A stretch of DNA of 64,000 bases, taken from Tyto alba (lineage: Eukaryota; Chordata; Aves; Strigiformes; Tytonidae). The translations under genes and the position numbers were made by a program. The notes under the pieces were generated by a model. That model searched no databases. It worked only from the letters and a program-made list of their open reading frames with translations, and was not told the origin of the DNA. This document shows, piece by piece, positions 1 to 11,168 of this stretch (its first letter is position 1; each line of letters opens with the position of its first letter). The DNA is taken from the NCBI RefSeq assembly GCF_018691265.1, contig NW_024881261.1:25383374-25447373 (forward strand). Direction: 5' to 3'.

Positions 1-2817
1 GGTCATAGCAGCAGCCTGCTACTGGTTGAAGATGGTAAAAAGAAGACTGAGTTGAAAGGTATAACAAAGCTAGGTTGTTGTGGGTTTTTTTGTTTGTTTG
101 GTTTTTTTTTTTTTTTTGTCATGTTTTGTTTTGTTTGGTTTTTATTTTTAACTTTGTGAGTAAGTGTTCAGAACCATTCAATATTTGAGACCAAGTGAGA
201 TATTCCTCTAGATTTACAAATGAAGCTTTAGAAAACAGAGGCAGCCCTGGGACAGTTCTGAATTAAATTCCAAACTCTTCCCCATTCCTTTTGTTGCTTA
301 GGAAAAAACAACATCAGGTAAGAGATCTGCACACCCTGAAATACTGCATTTTAGTTGACTGAGGAATTGTTGCTTCAGAAAAGCATACTTAGCAAACTAG
401 GAATCTGGACCACTTTGCAGATCAGAATTAGGCAGAAAACATGCCTGCAGTGTCATGGCAGTCACTGAAAAAATGCATAGATGCTTCTGTTGCTAAATCT
501 TCGTTTTGCTCCTATACGCTCATTGATCTCAAAATACTTACTCAATTTTATGGTTGGTACAGAGGTATTAAATTTTGCTGTTTTGGTGGCATTTTTCTTT
601 ATATCTACAAATAGAATATATCTATAAATAGAAAGCCTGGTAAGTATATCTTACTGTAAAGGTATGATTTACATTCTGAGGTTTTAAATGATAGATGGGT
701 TTTCAGTATAAAAGTATAAAAGTAATAAAGGCAATTTCAGTGACCATTTAGGAAAGTGATTGTTACAATAGTAGTTCATACAGGCTTCTTAAATGATAAG
801 CATTTCTACTTCTGTTTAAGACTTCAATGCAAAATGTACAGCAGTGTCTTAAACTGCTTGAAAGAGATGATTAAAATCTTCCTCCAGAAATTAATACCAC
901 TGTATTTTTCACAGTATCTTTGAAGTTCACAGTGAAGTTCAGCATTGATGGGTAGAAGAATTATCGGTCCTACAAATACCATTGAAACTCTAGACTTATG
1001 AGAAGGTTAATTATTAATTCATTTCCTAAATCAAAGAAGAATATTCTTCCAGGAATACATAGTAGTTGAAAAAATCATCTGTCTTTTCACACTCTGAAGT
1101 AGGATGCAGTTACTGGTTGGGTGTTTACAGTGTTATTGGAGTTGTTAGTCCGCTCAGACAAGAATGGGTCTGAATTGTTAAACTGTTAGAGCAGTGTCCT
1201 AACAATGATAGGCATAGAGGTGTGAATACAGAGGACTGTTTTGTACTAAAATTTTGCTGCATGAACTTGTCAAGTAATGTCACCTGCAGTCTCCCCTTCC
1301 TGCTGAGCCTGAAATGAGTACCCTTTTACCATGATGAAGAGTTGGTACAGTTCTTACTGGCCTGGGTTTTGGTTTTTTTGTTTTGTTTTTAAAACCTGTC
1401 CCAACAAGTGTCCATGGGAACAGTTGGAGAACCCAACCCAGTATCCAGTTGCTCCCTGAGCACTCTGGATCCTGGACTTTGGGTGCTGTAATTGTACATA
1501 AACAGTTGGATAAGAGTAATGGAGTATGTGACAGGGCATTGCCTGGAAGGAAGGACTTAGGATGCTCCAGGACTGGGAGCTGTGGGGTCTGGTTTGAATC
1601 TGTAAACACTATTTGTAGGGTGTAGGTGGTAAACTTTCATCACATGTTGTCACATGCCTTCCTGTGGTCTGCTGGAACTGCTGCTGTTCATTTTCCCGTG
1701 GGTATATGGGATATAACCAAGACTGCATCTATGGTAGTGTTTTTGTTTGGAGCAGCAGTATAATTTTAAAAGCAAATCTCCCAAAAGTCTCTGCTTACTG
1801 ATTATTGATTTGTTCCACAAAGTGATTTAGGCACATTCAGGCTAGCCTCTTTTTGGAGAAAACTAACCTAAACTGAAAGCTGTATTTTAGGTTTGCACAA
1901 AACAGACTTTAACCTCTAGTGAAGACATAATGATTGAGTTCTTTGAACATCTTCAAACCATTTGGGTAGTGGCTTTGTTACTCTTAACATGATTTTAGGG
2001 GAGAGGATTTAGTGGGAGATGCATAATGGAAGAAGTGTCTTGACAGATTATTGGAAACATGAGAATAATGATAGCTTTCTGTTTCTGACAGCTAAATTGT
2101 ATTTAGACCAGAATTGCTTTGTTATTGTGCTGGGCAGTACATCCCAGCTTGTTGTTCAATAATTACTACAAGTATACATGCATATGTGTGTAAGTTGTTT
2201 GTGGTGCACACTTTGCTACAATGTTGAATGTCATCACAGAAAAGCATGAAAGAAAATTAGTGATATCTACCGTGCTAGTTTCAAGGAGAGCATCTTGTAT
2301 GGTCCTTTGTCCAACTTTTTGTTCCTTAGGGCAAGTAAGTTGTTAATAATAAATTACATTCTCTTTATAATTGTAGTAGTGACTCTTATGCCAGAGGATC
2401 TTGAGATTTTTTTAACTAGCAGTCACTTCATCTGTACTCATTTAATCCACCTCTGAAAATCAACAAACCAATTGAAAATTCTAAACAACCAGATAGAAAA
2501 GAAACCAGGTTAATTTAACTTTATCTTCTAGACCTTTCTCCTTCAGGGATGAGATAGATTTCAATTTTCACAAAGCTATAAGAGCATTCTTTAAAAATGT
2601 ATATATCTTTGTCATTGCTATCTGTGTGTTTTAGGGTGTGTTAAAACCCCTCTTTTGTACCATGTCACAGGCTTTTTATAGGCCCCGTGTTTCTCTGGGT
2701 GTATGGCACACCACGAAAGTCTAACTATATTGCCAGTGAAATAGTGCTTTACAGAACTTCTGTGGAAATCTCACTTCCATGCTTTTATTCCAACTAGTTT
2801 TCCTTTATTTGACCCCC
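1..2817. other. Unannotated AT-rich non-coding sequence
   Basis: I see no gene in this stretch. Open frames on either strand are short (at most about 110 codons), have no recognisable domain and overlap one another around 1280-1625, as chance ORFs do. A T16 run lies at 102-117 after a G/T-rich lead-in. A strong-looking 3' splice site at 300-301 is followed 16 nt later by a near-perfect donor at 318 (see findings). The texture is that of vertebrate intron or intergenic DNA. Confidence 0.7.
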
Positions 2818-2840
2818 TTTTTTTTTTTTTTTTTTTTTTT
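2818..2840 (+). repeat. Poly-T tract, 23 T
   Basis: An uninterrupted run of 23 T follows a short C run. It lies about 120 bp beyond the 3' end of the neighbouring CR1 fragment. CR1 elements do not carry poly-A tails, so the tract is probably a separate homopolymer and not part of that element. Confidence 0.95.
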
Positions 2841-2959
2841 ATATGCTTTCAGTGTAGCAGGTTCATACTATCTGCCCAGTACAAGCAAAATATAATCTAA
2901 TACCCTAATCCTGATAAATGGGTGATAACACTCATGGCATACCTTTCAATTATCAAGGT

Positions 2960-3840
2960 ACAAAGCTTTCAGAATTCTCTCTGAATGCTTCCAAGGAGGG
3001 AGCATCCACAACTTCTCTGGACAACCTGTTCCAGTGTCTCACCACCCTCACAGTAAAGACTTTTTTCCCCTATATCTAATTTAAATCTACCCTTTTTGAG
3101 TTTAAAGCCATTACCTCTCATCCTATCACTACACTCCCTGATAGAATCCCTCCCCATTTTTCCCGTAGGCCCCCTCTAAGTTCTGGAAAGCTGCTATAAA
3201 GTCTCCCTAGAACCTTTCCAGGCTGAACAACCCCAACTCTCTCATCCTGACCTCATGAGGGAGGTTCTCCAGCCCTCTGATCATCTTCATTGCTTCCTCT
3301 GGATCTACTCGATTGGGTCCATGTCTTTGTTATGTTGGGGGCCCCAGAGTTGGACACAGCAGTGCACGGGGGTCTTGTGAGAGTGGAGTAGAGGGAGAGA
3401 ATCCCCTGCCTCGACCTGCTGGCCACCCTTCTCTTGATGCAGCCCAGGACACGGTTGGCTTTCTGGGATGTGAGCGGACATTGCTGGCTCATAGTCAGGT
3501 TTCCATCCACTACTACCCCCAAGTCCTTCTCCTCAGGGCTGCTCTCAATCCGCTCCTCGCCCAGCCTGTATTTGTGCTTGGGATTGCCTTGACCCATGCG
3601 CAGGACCTTGCACTTGGCCTTGTTGAACTTCATGAGGTTTGCACGAGCTCACCTCTCAAGCTTGTCAAGGTCCCTTTGGATGGCATCTCTTCTCTCCAGC
3701 GTGTTGACCGCACCACACAGCTTGGTGTTGGCAAACTTGATGAGGCTGCACTCAATCACACTGTCCTGTCGCCAACAAATGTGTTAAACAGCACCGGTTC
3801 CAACACTGACCCCTGAGGAACACCACTCATCAGTGCTCCG
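2960..3840 (-). mobile_element. CR1 LINE, 3'-terminal fragment (5'-truncated)
   Basis: This is a non-LTR retrotransposon of the chicken repeat 1 family, by far the commonest avian interspersed repeat. Read on the minus strand it holds the end of the reverse-transcriptase domain, then the C-terminal part of ORF2, then the start of the 3' untranslated region. Diagnostic peptides on the minus strand are GVPQGSVL near 3824-3801, KCKVLRMG...[10 protein letters not shown] near 3615-3560, [10 protein letters not shown] near 3530, and [16 protein letters not shown] near 3460-3410. The 5' part of the element is missing, the usual result of abortive target-primed reverse transcription. I do not see the short terminal tandem repeat typical of a full CR1 3' end, so that end looks truncated or decayed. 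The left boundary is approximate to within tens of bases, because similarity fades between about 2940 and 2975. Confidence 0.96.
3253..3836 (-). pseudogene. Dead CR1 ORF2 (reverse transcriptase C-terminal remnant)
   Basis: This is the coding part of the CR1 fragment. An intact ORF2 encodes an AP endonuclease and reverse transcriptase that copy the element into new genomic sites. Only the last part of the polymerase and its C-terminal extension remain. Beginning at the GVPQG motif, the frame soon meets a stop. The catalytic block expected to read F-A-D-D-T-K-L reads F-A-N-T-K-L around 3720-3741, which fits an in-frame 3-bp loss that removes the paired aspartates. The longest open stretch, 3633 down to 3253 (126 codons), matches CR1 in its first half and then shifts frame near 3370, where bases are missing. 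The element cannot make an active enzyme. The 167-codon ORF on the opposite strand (3313-3816) is only its antisense shadow. Confidence 0.93.
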
Positions 3841-6800
3841 TTTCATGATTTTAATACTGAATTTAATTAGCCATCTAATAAATTTTTAGTCTAAATTAAA
3901 TAGGTATAGATTAATTTTTGCTCCCCCCTCCTTTTTTTTTTTTTTCCTTTCTTCCATATATACATTTTGCAATAGCAATATATTAGATGTAGCTTTGTAG
4001 TTTGAAGGGTTTTACTACTTTACCGTATTGTTAATACTGGTCTAAAAGCATTGCCCAAATCATGATACACTAATATGAACAAGAGTTTTGATGTTTAAAC
4101 TAAGGCTATAATTTTTCTTTTTAACATTCTGGTTCTAGGTCTGTAAATTAATTTGCAAGGGATGTGAACAGACAAAGAAGTGACTGTGGTATAGAGTTAA
4201 ACCATGCAAAGCTTGTATTTTATTAACTATGTTTAGGTGGTACAAATTGTTCTCTTGTGAAAACAGGTTATACTCTGCTAGCTGATATAGCTACTGGTGT
4301 ACTCATCTTCAGAAGAAGTCTAAGCAAATGGAAGCTATGAAGGTAGTTTTATTGGCTGAGCCGCACGGAAACAGAGAGGAAGTCTTCTTGCTACTCTTAG
4401 AGATGCTGATTGTTTACTGTGACTGGTAATAATACCGCTAGCTATTTGTCTTGAATTTCTATTCTTTATTGAATTTTTCTGTGCCTGTGATGGTGAAACA
4501 ACTGGGAAGAGTTTATGCTGAGAAGATACATTCATTGTGCTGTGGCAAGTGGCTAGCTTGTTTTCTTTCAGTTACATTACAACTTTTCTAATACCATTGC
4601 GGTCATCTGTAATTGTTTGGGTGTCTGGTATGCATTATTTCTAGCCATTTTAATGAAATAGTACAGTTATTAACTATGACTACTGGTTTATAGTGGCTGT
4701 AATCCTTGAATGTTGTCTGTTATTGTAGTTTAGGACCACTTTGTTAGGGCATTAGCCACCTTCTGGTTTGCATCAAGGTGGCTGTCTAATGGATCATTAA
4801 CTGCTAGTGAGGCCTGGGTCCTTGGGGACTTGCTGGGTACAGCACTTGTGGTATGAGAAGTAAAGCTCATAGAGCAAGCAATCTGAATATAGTGAACCCT
4901 GTAGCACTGTAAAATGAAATTACTCTGTCCTCCTAATATCTTGGCTTTTGCTATAACACTTCGTTACTGCAAGTGCAGTGTGTGTTTTAGATGCTCTGAG
5001 TGAGCAGGTGTTGATGAAGTGGAGACTCCTGAACAAGTGTGATTGTTCTCTGTTTAGGATACTAATTTTGATACTACTTTTTGGTGGGGATTCATCCACT
5101 GGAGAAGATTGTTTTTATTCTCCTCACTAACTTTGAAGTCAACAGTTACAGTTATAGGTGGGATGTGCGTGTTTTCTTCCCCCACCGTTTTCTTCTGTGT
5201 CCACTCCCCTCAACTCTTCTCCAAATAAATGCATAGAACTAGCACAATACTAGGAACAGCTAAGGAAACAAATTTCTCGGGAGGGAGTGTTCATGTCTGT
5301 GTGTGTTTTCTGTTAATCTACACTTTTCTGAGGCCCCCTTCCTGTATTCCTGACCTTCTAATAGTATGGTTAGCATCTAAACTTCCCTTTGGAGATGCTT
5401 CTGTGGTTAGATCACTCCCAAGCCTTACTCTTTAGGCTCAGTGTGGTAGTTGGAGGCAATAGAGTCCTTGTTAGGTTCCTAATCTAGAAAATCCTTTTTG
5501 GTCAATTAGGACTTCAACTTGGGTCATTCAGAGGTTGGTGAGAGTTGGTGTCAGATGTCTGAGTGTCTGAGAAGTGTTTTGATCTTTGGAGATAGCTAAA
5601 TATTTGGTCTTCCTCATCTTCAGTCTTGTTGATGAGATTGTATGGGTGGTGTATGTTTTTGCCAGACAACAGTCCCAGATGCCTTTCACGGTATTTTAAA
5701 ATACAGGTAGAGAGACTTCTTCGGTGGCTCTGACCTTGCTGAATTTCTTATGTCAGCTGATACATAGTAAATGTCACAGTTAAGGATAAAACAGTGGTTT
5801 TTACTACAAATTGCTGCCACAGTTTACCAAGTATTAAGTCAGCACTTTTCCTTAAGTTAGGATTTTGTTTAGCTGCCTTTTAATTTCAAAATGACAGCAC
5901 GTACTGAAAAACACTGCTTCAGTCCCTCAAAATATGAGTAAGTGTGGACTGCGAAACAATAATTACAGAGTTGAATCTTACTTGCAATGGGATCAAAATA
6001 TTAAAGCTTTAGTGCTCATGCAACAAAGATCTATCAGTGTTTGGCAAATACTGAACCTCCGAACACCTTTCTCAGAGATAGAAGCACTCCTTCATGCAGT
6101 GTATATGATGAGATATAAATCAGTATAGTAGGCTGTAGATGCTATTGGATTAATCTGTTTAAAATTGAGATGGGTATGTGCATGTTGGTTTTGACTGACA
6201 TAAGAAAGCATATCAACAGTTTATTTTCAGCAAATACTGTGGCTTAATTATTTGACTGGTTCTCTCAGTTGGACATGCCATTAGCTTATTTGTAATTTAA
6301 AATTGACATATTTATTCTAAATAAATTAGGAGGATAATGCAAATGTCAATATATTTGCAGGGAAAGGAAGACAAAAAGAAGAGAAGGAAACAGGAACTAA
6401 AATAATATTTAGAAATGTCAGATTTTTCAGATGTGGGGGGTTGGGGAAAAGGGAAGTTGCATTTAATTAGCTGTAACTGCCTGCCCACATGTTCCTGAGC
6501 ACATGGAGTGTGCAGTTCTGAACAAATGACACAGTTTTCAACTGCACCCTGTTGATGCACAATTTTAATTGTGTCAGGATTTAGTTACCAGACTGACACA
6601 CACAGCTATGCTTTAAAAATTCAGGATTTTTATTTCTTTCATTACCTGGTACTACTGAATTATGAATATATTCTGTTACTGTTAGATTTTCCTAATCGGT
6701 AAAATTACTTTAGTGTAAAAAATGTTAATGTGTGTGTTTGATAATTACACAATTGATAAAGCAAGCATTGCTGCTTGACTTCAAAGATTTCATTTGGCCC

Positions 6801-6859
6801 TTCTGACGCAAGCCCTTGGCTCTAAGAAGCAGCAAATTAAGCTGTTTTTGTTTTGCCTT
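3841..6859. other. Unannotated AT-rich non-coding sequence
   Basis: I see no gene here. A T14 run lies at 3932-3945, just past the CR1 fragment. The small open frames (for example 4335-4535 minus and 6312-6560 minus) show no domain or codon pattern I recognise. Confidence 0.65.
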
Positions 6860-6878
6860 CCCCCCGCCCCCCCCCCCC
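6860..6878 (+). repeat. Poly-C tract interrupted by one G
   Basis: Nineteen bases of C are broken by a single G. The complementary strand is a G run that could form a G-quadruplex. The tract sits at the left edge of a block that reads like conserved regulatory DNA. Confidence 0.9.
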
Positions 6879-6894
6879 TCCATTAGCAATCATT

Positions 6895-7250
6895 CTGTTG
6901 CACACAGTATGTGATAAATCAACTGCAGGAGCTTTAGAGTTGCCATAACATGACATTACCTATCAGCTCGTCAAGTCTGTGTTGACTCTGCGCCTTTTAG
7001 GCTGTATATTTCTTCAAAGCCTAGCGCCAGTTACTTAGTCAGCTCTAACTAATTTCAGAGTGGAAGGGGAAACTTTACTGGAGTGCTGTTTGGGATCTGC
7101 TTTTTAATCCTGGTCTGTTTAATGTTTGCCTCCTGACATTCTAGGCCAGACATCATTTTAATGGTATGTGTGGTGATAAAGCCAATAAACTGTCAAGATG
7201 ATTGATAATCTAAGCATTATAGCAATATGACTTTCCTGTTCTCCTCTGTG
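6895..7250. promoter_or_regulatory. Candidate conserved non-coding element with PBX/HOX-like site
   Basis: The sequence is of mixed composition, with few simple repeats and several factor-like motifs. It includes a TGATTGAT site at 7199-7206, the known PBX-HOX composite core, preceded by TGTCA at 7191-7195, the MEIS/TGIF core read on the other strand. There are also TGATAAAT-type AT motifs near 6910. The texture resembles amniote conserved non-coding elements. This is an inference: conservation cannot be measured from one sequence. Confidence 0.3.
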
Positions 7251-9708
7251 CTTTAGATGATGGTTTCCAAATTGAATTCTTGCAGTGTGCTGTATGCTTG
7301 TTGGAGAGTCTCTGAACAAACGGTTGGAAGGAGCTAGCCCTCGCTAATGCAGGCTTTTAGATTTCTGTTATTATTAGAAGGACTTTTAATTTGGGAAATG
7401 TTAAGTGGGAATTCTACTATTGGAATATGCTTGGTCTCTAAATTTTTGAAATTCTGTTATTCTTATGGCCACCTGGGTTGAATCTCAAGATTTCATGTGG
7501 CTGATTTCTCTATCTGTATTGTCTTTCAACTAGAGATAACAGAACGCAATACAGTTTGCGTGTGGCTTCTGGTATTCCCTTAAGCAAATTCAGTGGCCGT
7601 TTGTCATCATCTTAATTGAAAGTCATTGATCAGACTTGCTCACTTTTTATTTTGGGGAGCTTGGAGGCAATTGATTTGGACTATTTTTGCATGATGACTA
7701 AAATTAATGGCGTCTTGTTCTTTTGTTTTGCACCTTGGACAGTGACAGTACCAGGAGAAAAGAATGATGGATATTTGTGATTTGGAACTGCTCTGTGTGT
7801 GCCTTTTTTTTGTTTAAGTTTGCCAGCACATCAGTTTCCTCGTATTTATTTATTTTTCTTTAAACCAGAAGTTAGCACTACTGCACTGGCTGAAGAAATT
7901 TTACACAGGTAATCCTCATTAACGTACACCAGTTGATAAATTCTGCATACTTTCAGTGATCCCTTGTGGAATGAGGTCAAAGACACTTGATATTTTTACG
8001 TAAACTGTGTACAATTTTTTTTCCCTCCAGCTCAGTTTACTGTCTGGCCATTACAACCAGACCCCAGATTCTGTCGCTTCTAGTACAAATATTACTTGAA
8101 TATATTTAGAGTCTGGGCAAGTAAATACTGCTCCCCCTATTCCTCCCTCCCCTCCCCAGTTTTGCTACAAACATTTTTCCATTGGAAATGAATTGTTAAC
8201 TGTGTTATATGGGTGAATGTAGAGTTCTGATGTGTTAGAAAACCAGACCTTTATTCAGTAGGTTTTCACTGCAGGGTCTGCCTGAATGATTAACTTGGTG
8301 TTGTTGGGAACAACCAAACTGAAAAGTCATGTGTGAATTGCTGTGCGCTCACCAGTGACGTGCCCACTGCTTCCCAGATGTGCTGGAAGATGTGTCCCTC
8401 AGTTCTTGGCTCCTGGGTGTAGACCCCTGTTATACTTCCATTCCAGTGGAACTGCCGGCAAACTATTTCTCTAGGCATTGACAAAGACACTAGGAGATCC
8501 CAGTACTCTTTTGAAAGTTCTTGTCCCATCCGGAAAGTCAGTGGGTTAACTAGACTGGTGAAAGGCTTTTTGTGTCAATAGGAACTAGATTAGAGATGGT
8601 AGCTTGAGAGCTTTGTTAATTCCACAGTGAAGATGCATCTCTTAGAGCAGTCAGAGCTGAGAAGAGAATCTGTCCCTGTTTATACTTCTAGGGTATCTCC
8701 TCTGGCTGTTGAGAGCCACTCTCCAAAGGAGTCTTTTGCTTTCAGCTTTGTCTTTGTTCTTTCATCTTCTCTCCTCTTCCTACAGTCAACCCATCTTTTT
8801 TCCACTGACAGCCAGTTCAAGTTGTGCTTCTTCATGTTGCCAGGATGATCTAGTGTGTTGCTGTGTTCATAAAATTGCACGAAAGCACTCTGTTGAATAA
8901 AGGGGATAGACCAGAAATGACTTTGGGAGGTATTCCAGAGAATGGATTGGTAGGGCACTTGGGGGTTTATTGCGTCCTCCTGTGAATTAGAGGAAGGAAA
9001 CTGCAGGATTTAATCTAAACTGAAGAACAGACCTGATGTACAGTGACTCTTTCAGCTGAGCTTTGCCCAGTCTTCAGGAGAATTCTGTCTGGGTTTTAGG
9101 GGTCTTTCTCTCTAAGGTGTCTTGTTTTGATTCTCTACTTCTTGGAATACTTGCTTTTTACTCAAGGAAGAACTGGTATGTATTGGTAGTGTGTACTGGT
9201 ACTGAAGACCTTCATCTTGGGGGAACTGCCAGACTCAAGCCTCGGCCAGAATAAATAGCAGGCTCTATTAAAATTCAGGTAGATGGAGATTGGGCATTGA
9301 CAGATATGATGGCCAGATGAGATTTGATTGTGTACTCCTTGAAACTGTGTTTCTCAGAACTGCTGGGTCAAATTCTAGTCGTATAACTCATCTGAAAAAA
9401 AAATAAAGCTAAACTGGCCTTTTTCTTATTCTCAACCTAGAGACTTCCCAATGCAAAATTGCACTGGTTCTCATTTGCAAGCATGAAAGTCTAAAGTGTA
9501 ACTTACTTTTGAAAAATTAGAGCTTGTGTTTTGCAGAAACAACTGGGCAACAATGAACTAAATATTATTGCACTGTACTATTACAATTTTATTTGGTCAG
9601 GTTTTTTAAGATCCTTACAGTCAATTTAATCACAGTACTGTCTGAAAAAAAAATTGTTTCAGAGTCAACTTCTTTACTTTTGCTTCATGATTACCTGTGG
9701 CATCTTCA
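7251..9708. other. Unannotated non-coding sequence
   Basis: I see no gene here. The 79-codon minus-strand ORF at 8290-8529 and the overlapping opposite-strand ORFs at 8627-8958 match no family I recognise and lack splice or promoter context, so I treat them as chance. Confidence 0.6.
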
Positions 9709-9754
9709 TTTTTTTTTTTTGTAGCAGTGATTATTAAAAGAAAAAAAAAAAAAA
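9709..9754. repeat. T12 and A14 runs, imperfect inverted repeat
   Basis: A run of 12 T (9709-9720) is followed after about 20 bases by a run of 14 A (9741-9754). Either strand could fold into an A/T hairpin. No transcription-unit context is visible, so a role is not claimed. Confidence 0.85.
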
Positions 9755-11139
9755 GTTTTACAATGGTTTGTCTAATAAGTCAAGTGAAAACTTTGTTTTC
9801 CAGAACACATTTTGTTGTGTTTGCATAGATGTCTCTTCTCCCCAGATGTTCCTAGGGTAGCTTGACTTTTTTTTTTTTTTTTTTTATTCCCCCCAATATC
9901 TTTTCCCAAGAAGAGTGGTGGAGGCCAACCCTACAGTGGAGTGATAGAAGCAAAACACGAATTCATAATATGAGCAAAGCATCTTAGACATGCAGAGAAG
10001 GATGAATCTAGTTAGTTGGTTTCCCCCACCTTCCCTGTCATGTAACATCTGAGATGGCCTACGCAGCTTCTCAGTGTATAAAAAATTTTGTCTTTTTAAA
10101 AGCTTTTTATTTTCCTAGCATGTTATGTATTGAAAGGAAAGAAAATTGTCTGTAGTACCATTATTTGGTATTGTTCATCTGTTGTTTCTGTCATATGTAT
10201 ATTATATTGATGGAAGGCATTACATTTTTGATTATTTAATTGCTTTAAAATCTGTAGTTCTTTGGCCAAATATGTCTGCTACAATCAAATGATTACTAAA
10301 TTCACTTAAAGAGATTAGTTTGTAAAGTAGCTGATTTTGTGTTGTACATGATGTGAAAAAAGCAACGCATGCCTTGATCTTCAGCTGAGGTTTTTGTGTA
10401 ACTGGACGTTATTTTATATGAAAGGGAAAAATTACAACATTTATTTTTTCCCTACCCGTACATCATATTCTTATTTCTCTTGACTGTCTATAAAATGATA
10501 TATAGGCAGCCAATTTGTAACTCTTCTAGGGGGTAACATGTTAAGTATTCAGCTGTGTAGGTAATGATGATTGTGCAGAATTGAGCGTTGCTTGTGTATT
10601 CATTGCTAATAGCTCCCCCTCGTTGAGTCAATTTGTACTGTGGGGTTTTTTCCTTCAGATGACAGGGATATAGTTTGGTGTAGATATTATTTCAGCCATT
10701 TTGCCCCAGGAAAAACATTAGTAATTTATAAATAAAATACACATAAAAATGGTAGTCAAATGCACATTCTTCACAAAAAAGGCATTACTAATTTCATTAC
10801 TGTGATGTGAAGTTGATTTATGAACTGTTTATTTTAGATATATTAAAGTCAGTTAAATTCCTGTAACCTGTGTAGAAGAAGAGTACTGGCTTGGGTCTCT
10901 GATCTATAAGAAAAGGGAGCAAGAAATATTTTCATCTTCTTTTCTGAGCTTTTGGTTGTGTCTCCAAGTGATACTACTCAGTGAGCAAATTGAGTGTGTG
11001 CTTTATGTGATGTGTGGCTCCATATAGCTGTATGGATGTGAGAGCTTGTAGACAACTGTTTGTGTTTTTTTAAAAAAATATTTTATTTATTTATTTTTTC
11101 ACAGCTGTTAAACAAAAATTGACAGTGTTCACAGTGGGG
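9755..11139. other. Unannotated AT-rich sequence with T19 run
   Basis: I see no gene here. A run of 19 T lies at 9867-9885, followed by ATT and then CCCCCC. The remainder is AT-rich sequence without recognisable repeats. Confidence 0.65.
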
Positions 11140-11168
11140 AAAAAAAAAAAAAAAGAAAAGAAAAAAAA
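11140..11168 (+). repeat. A-rich low-complexity tract
   Basis: An A15 run is followed by further A runs broken by single G bases. No retrogene or SINE body that would make this a poly-A tail can be recognised upstream. Confidence 0.9.

Noticed and set aside
2818..2840. T23 run as a possible poly-A tail of the CR1 fragment
   Set aside because: CR1 elements end in short tandem repeats, not poly-A, and the tract is separated from the element by about 120 bp.
3313..3816. 167-codon plus-strand ORF
   Set aside because: It is the antisense of the CR1 reverse-transcriptase fragment. The CR1 sense peptides are on the minus strand.
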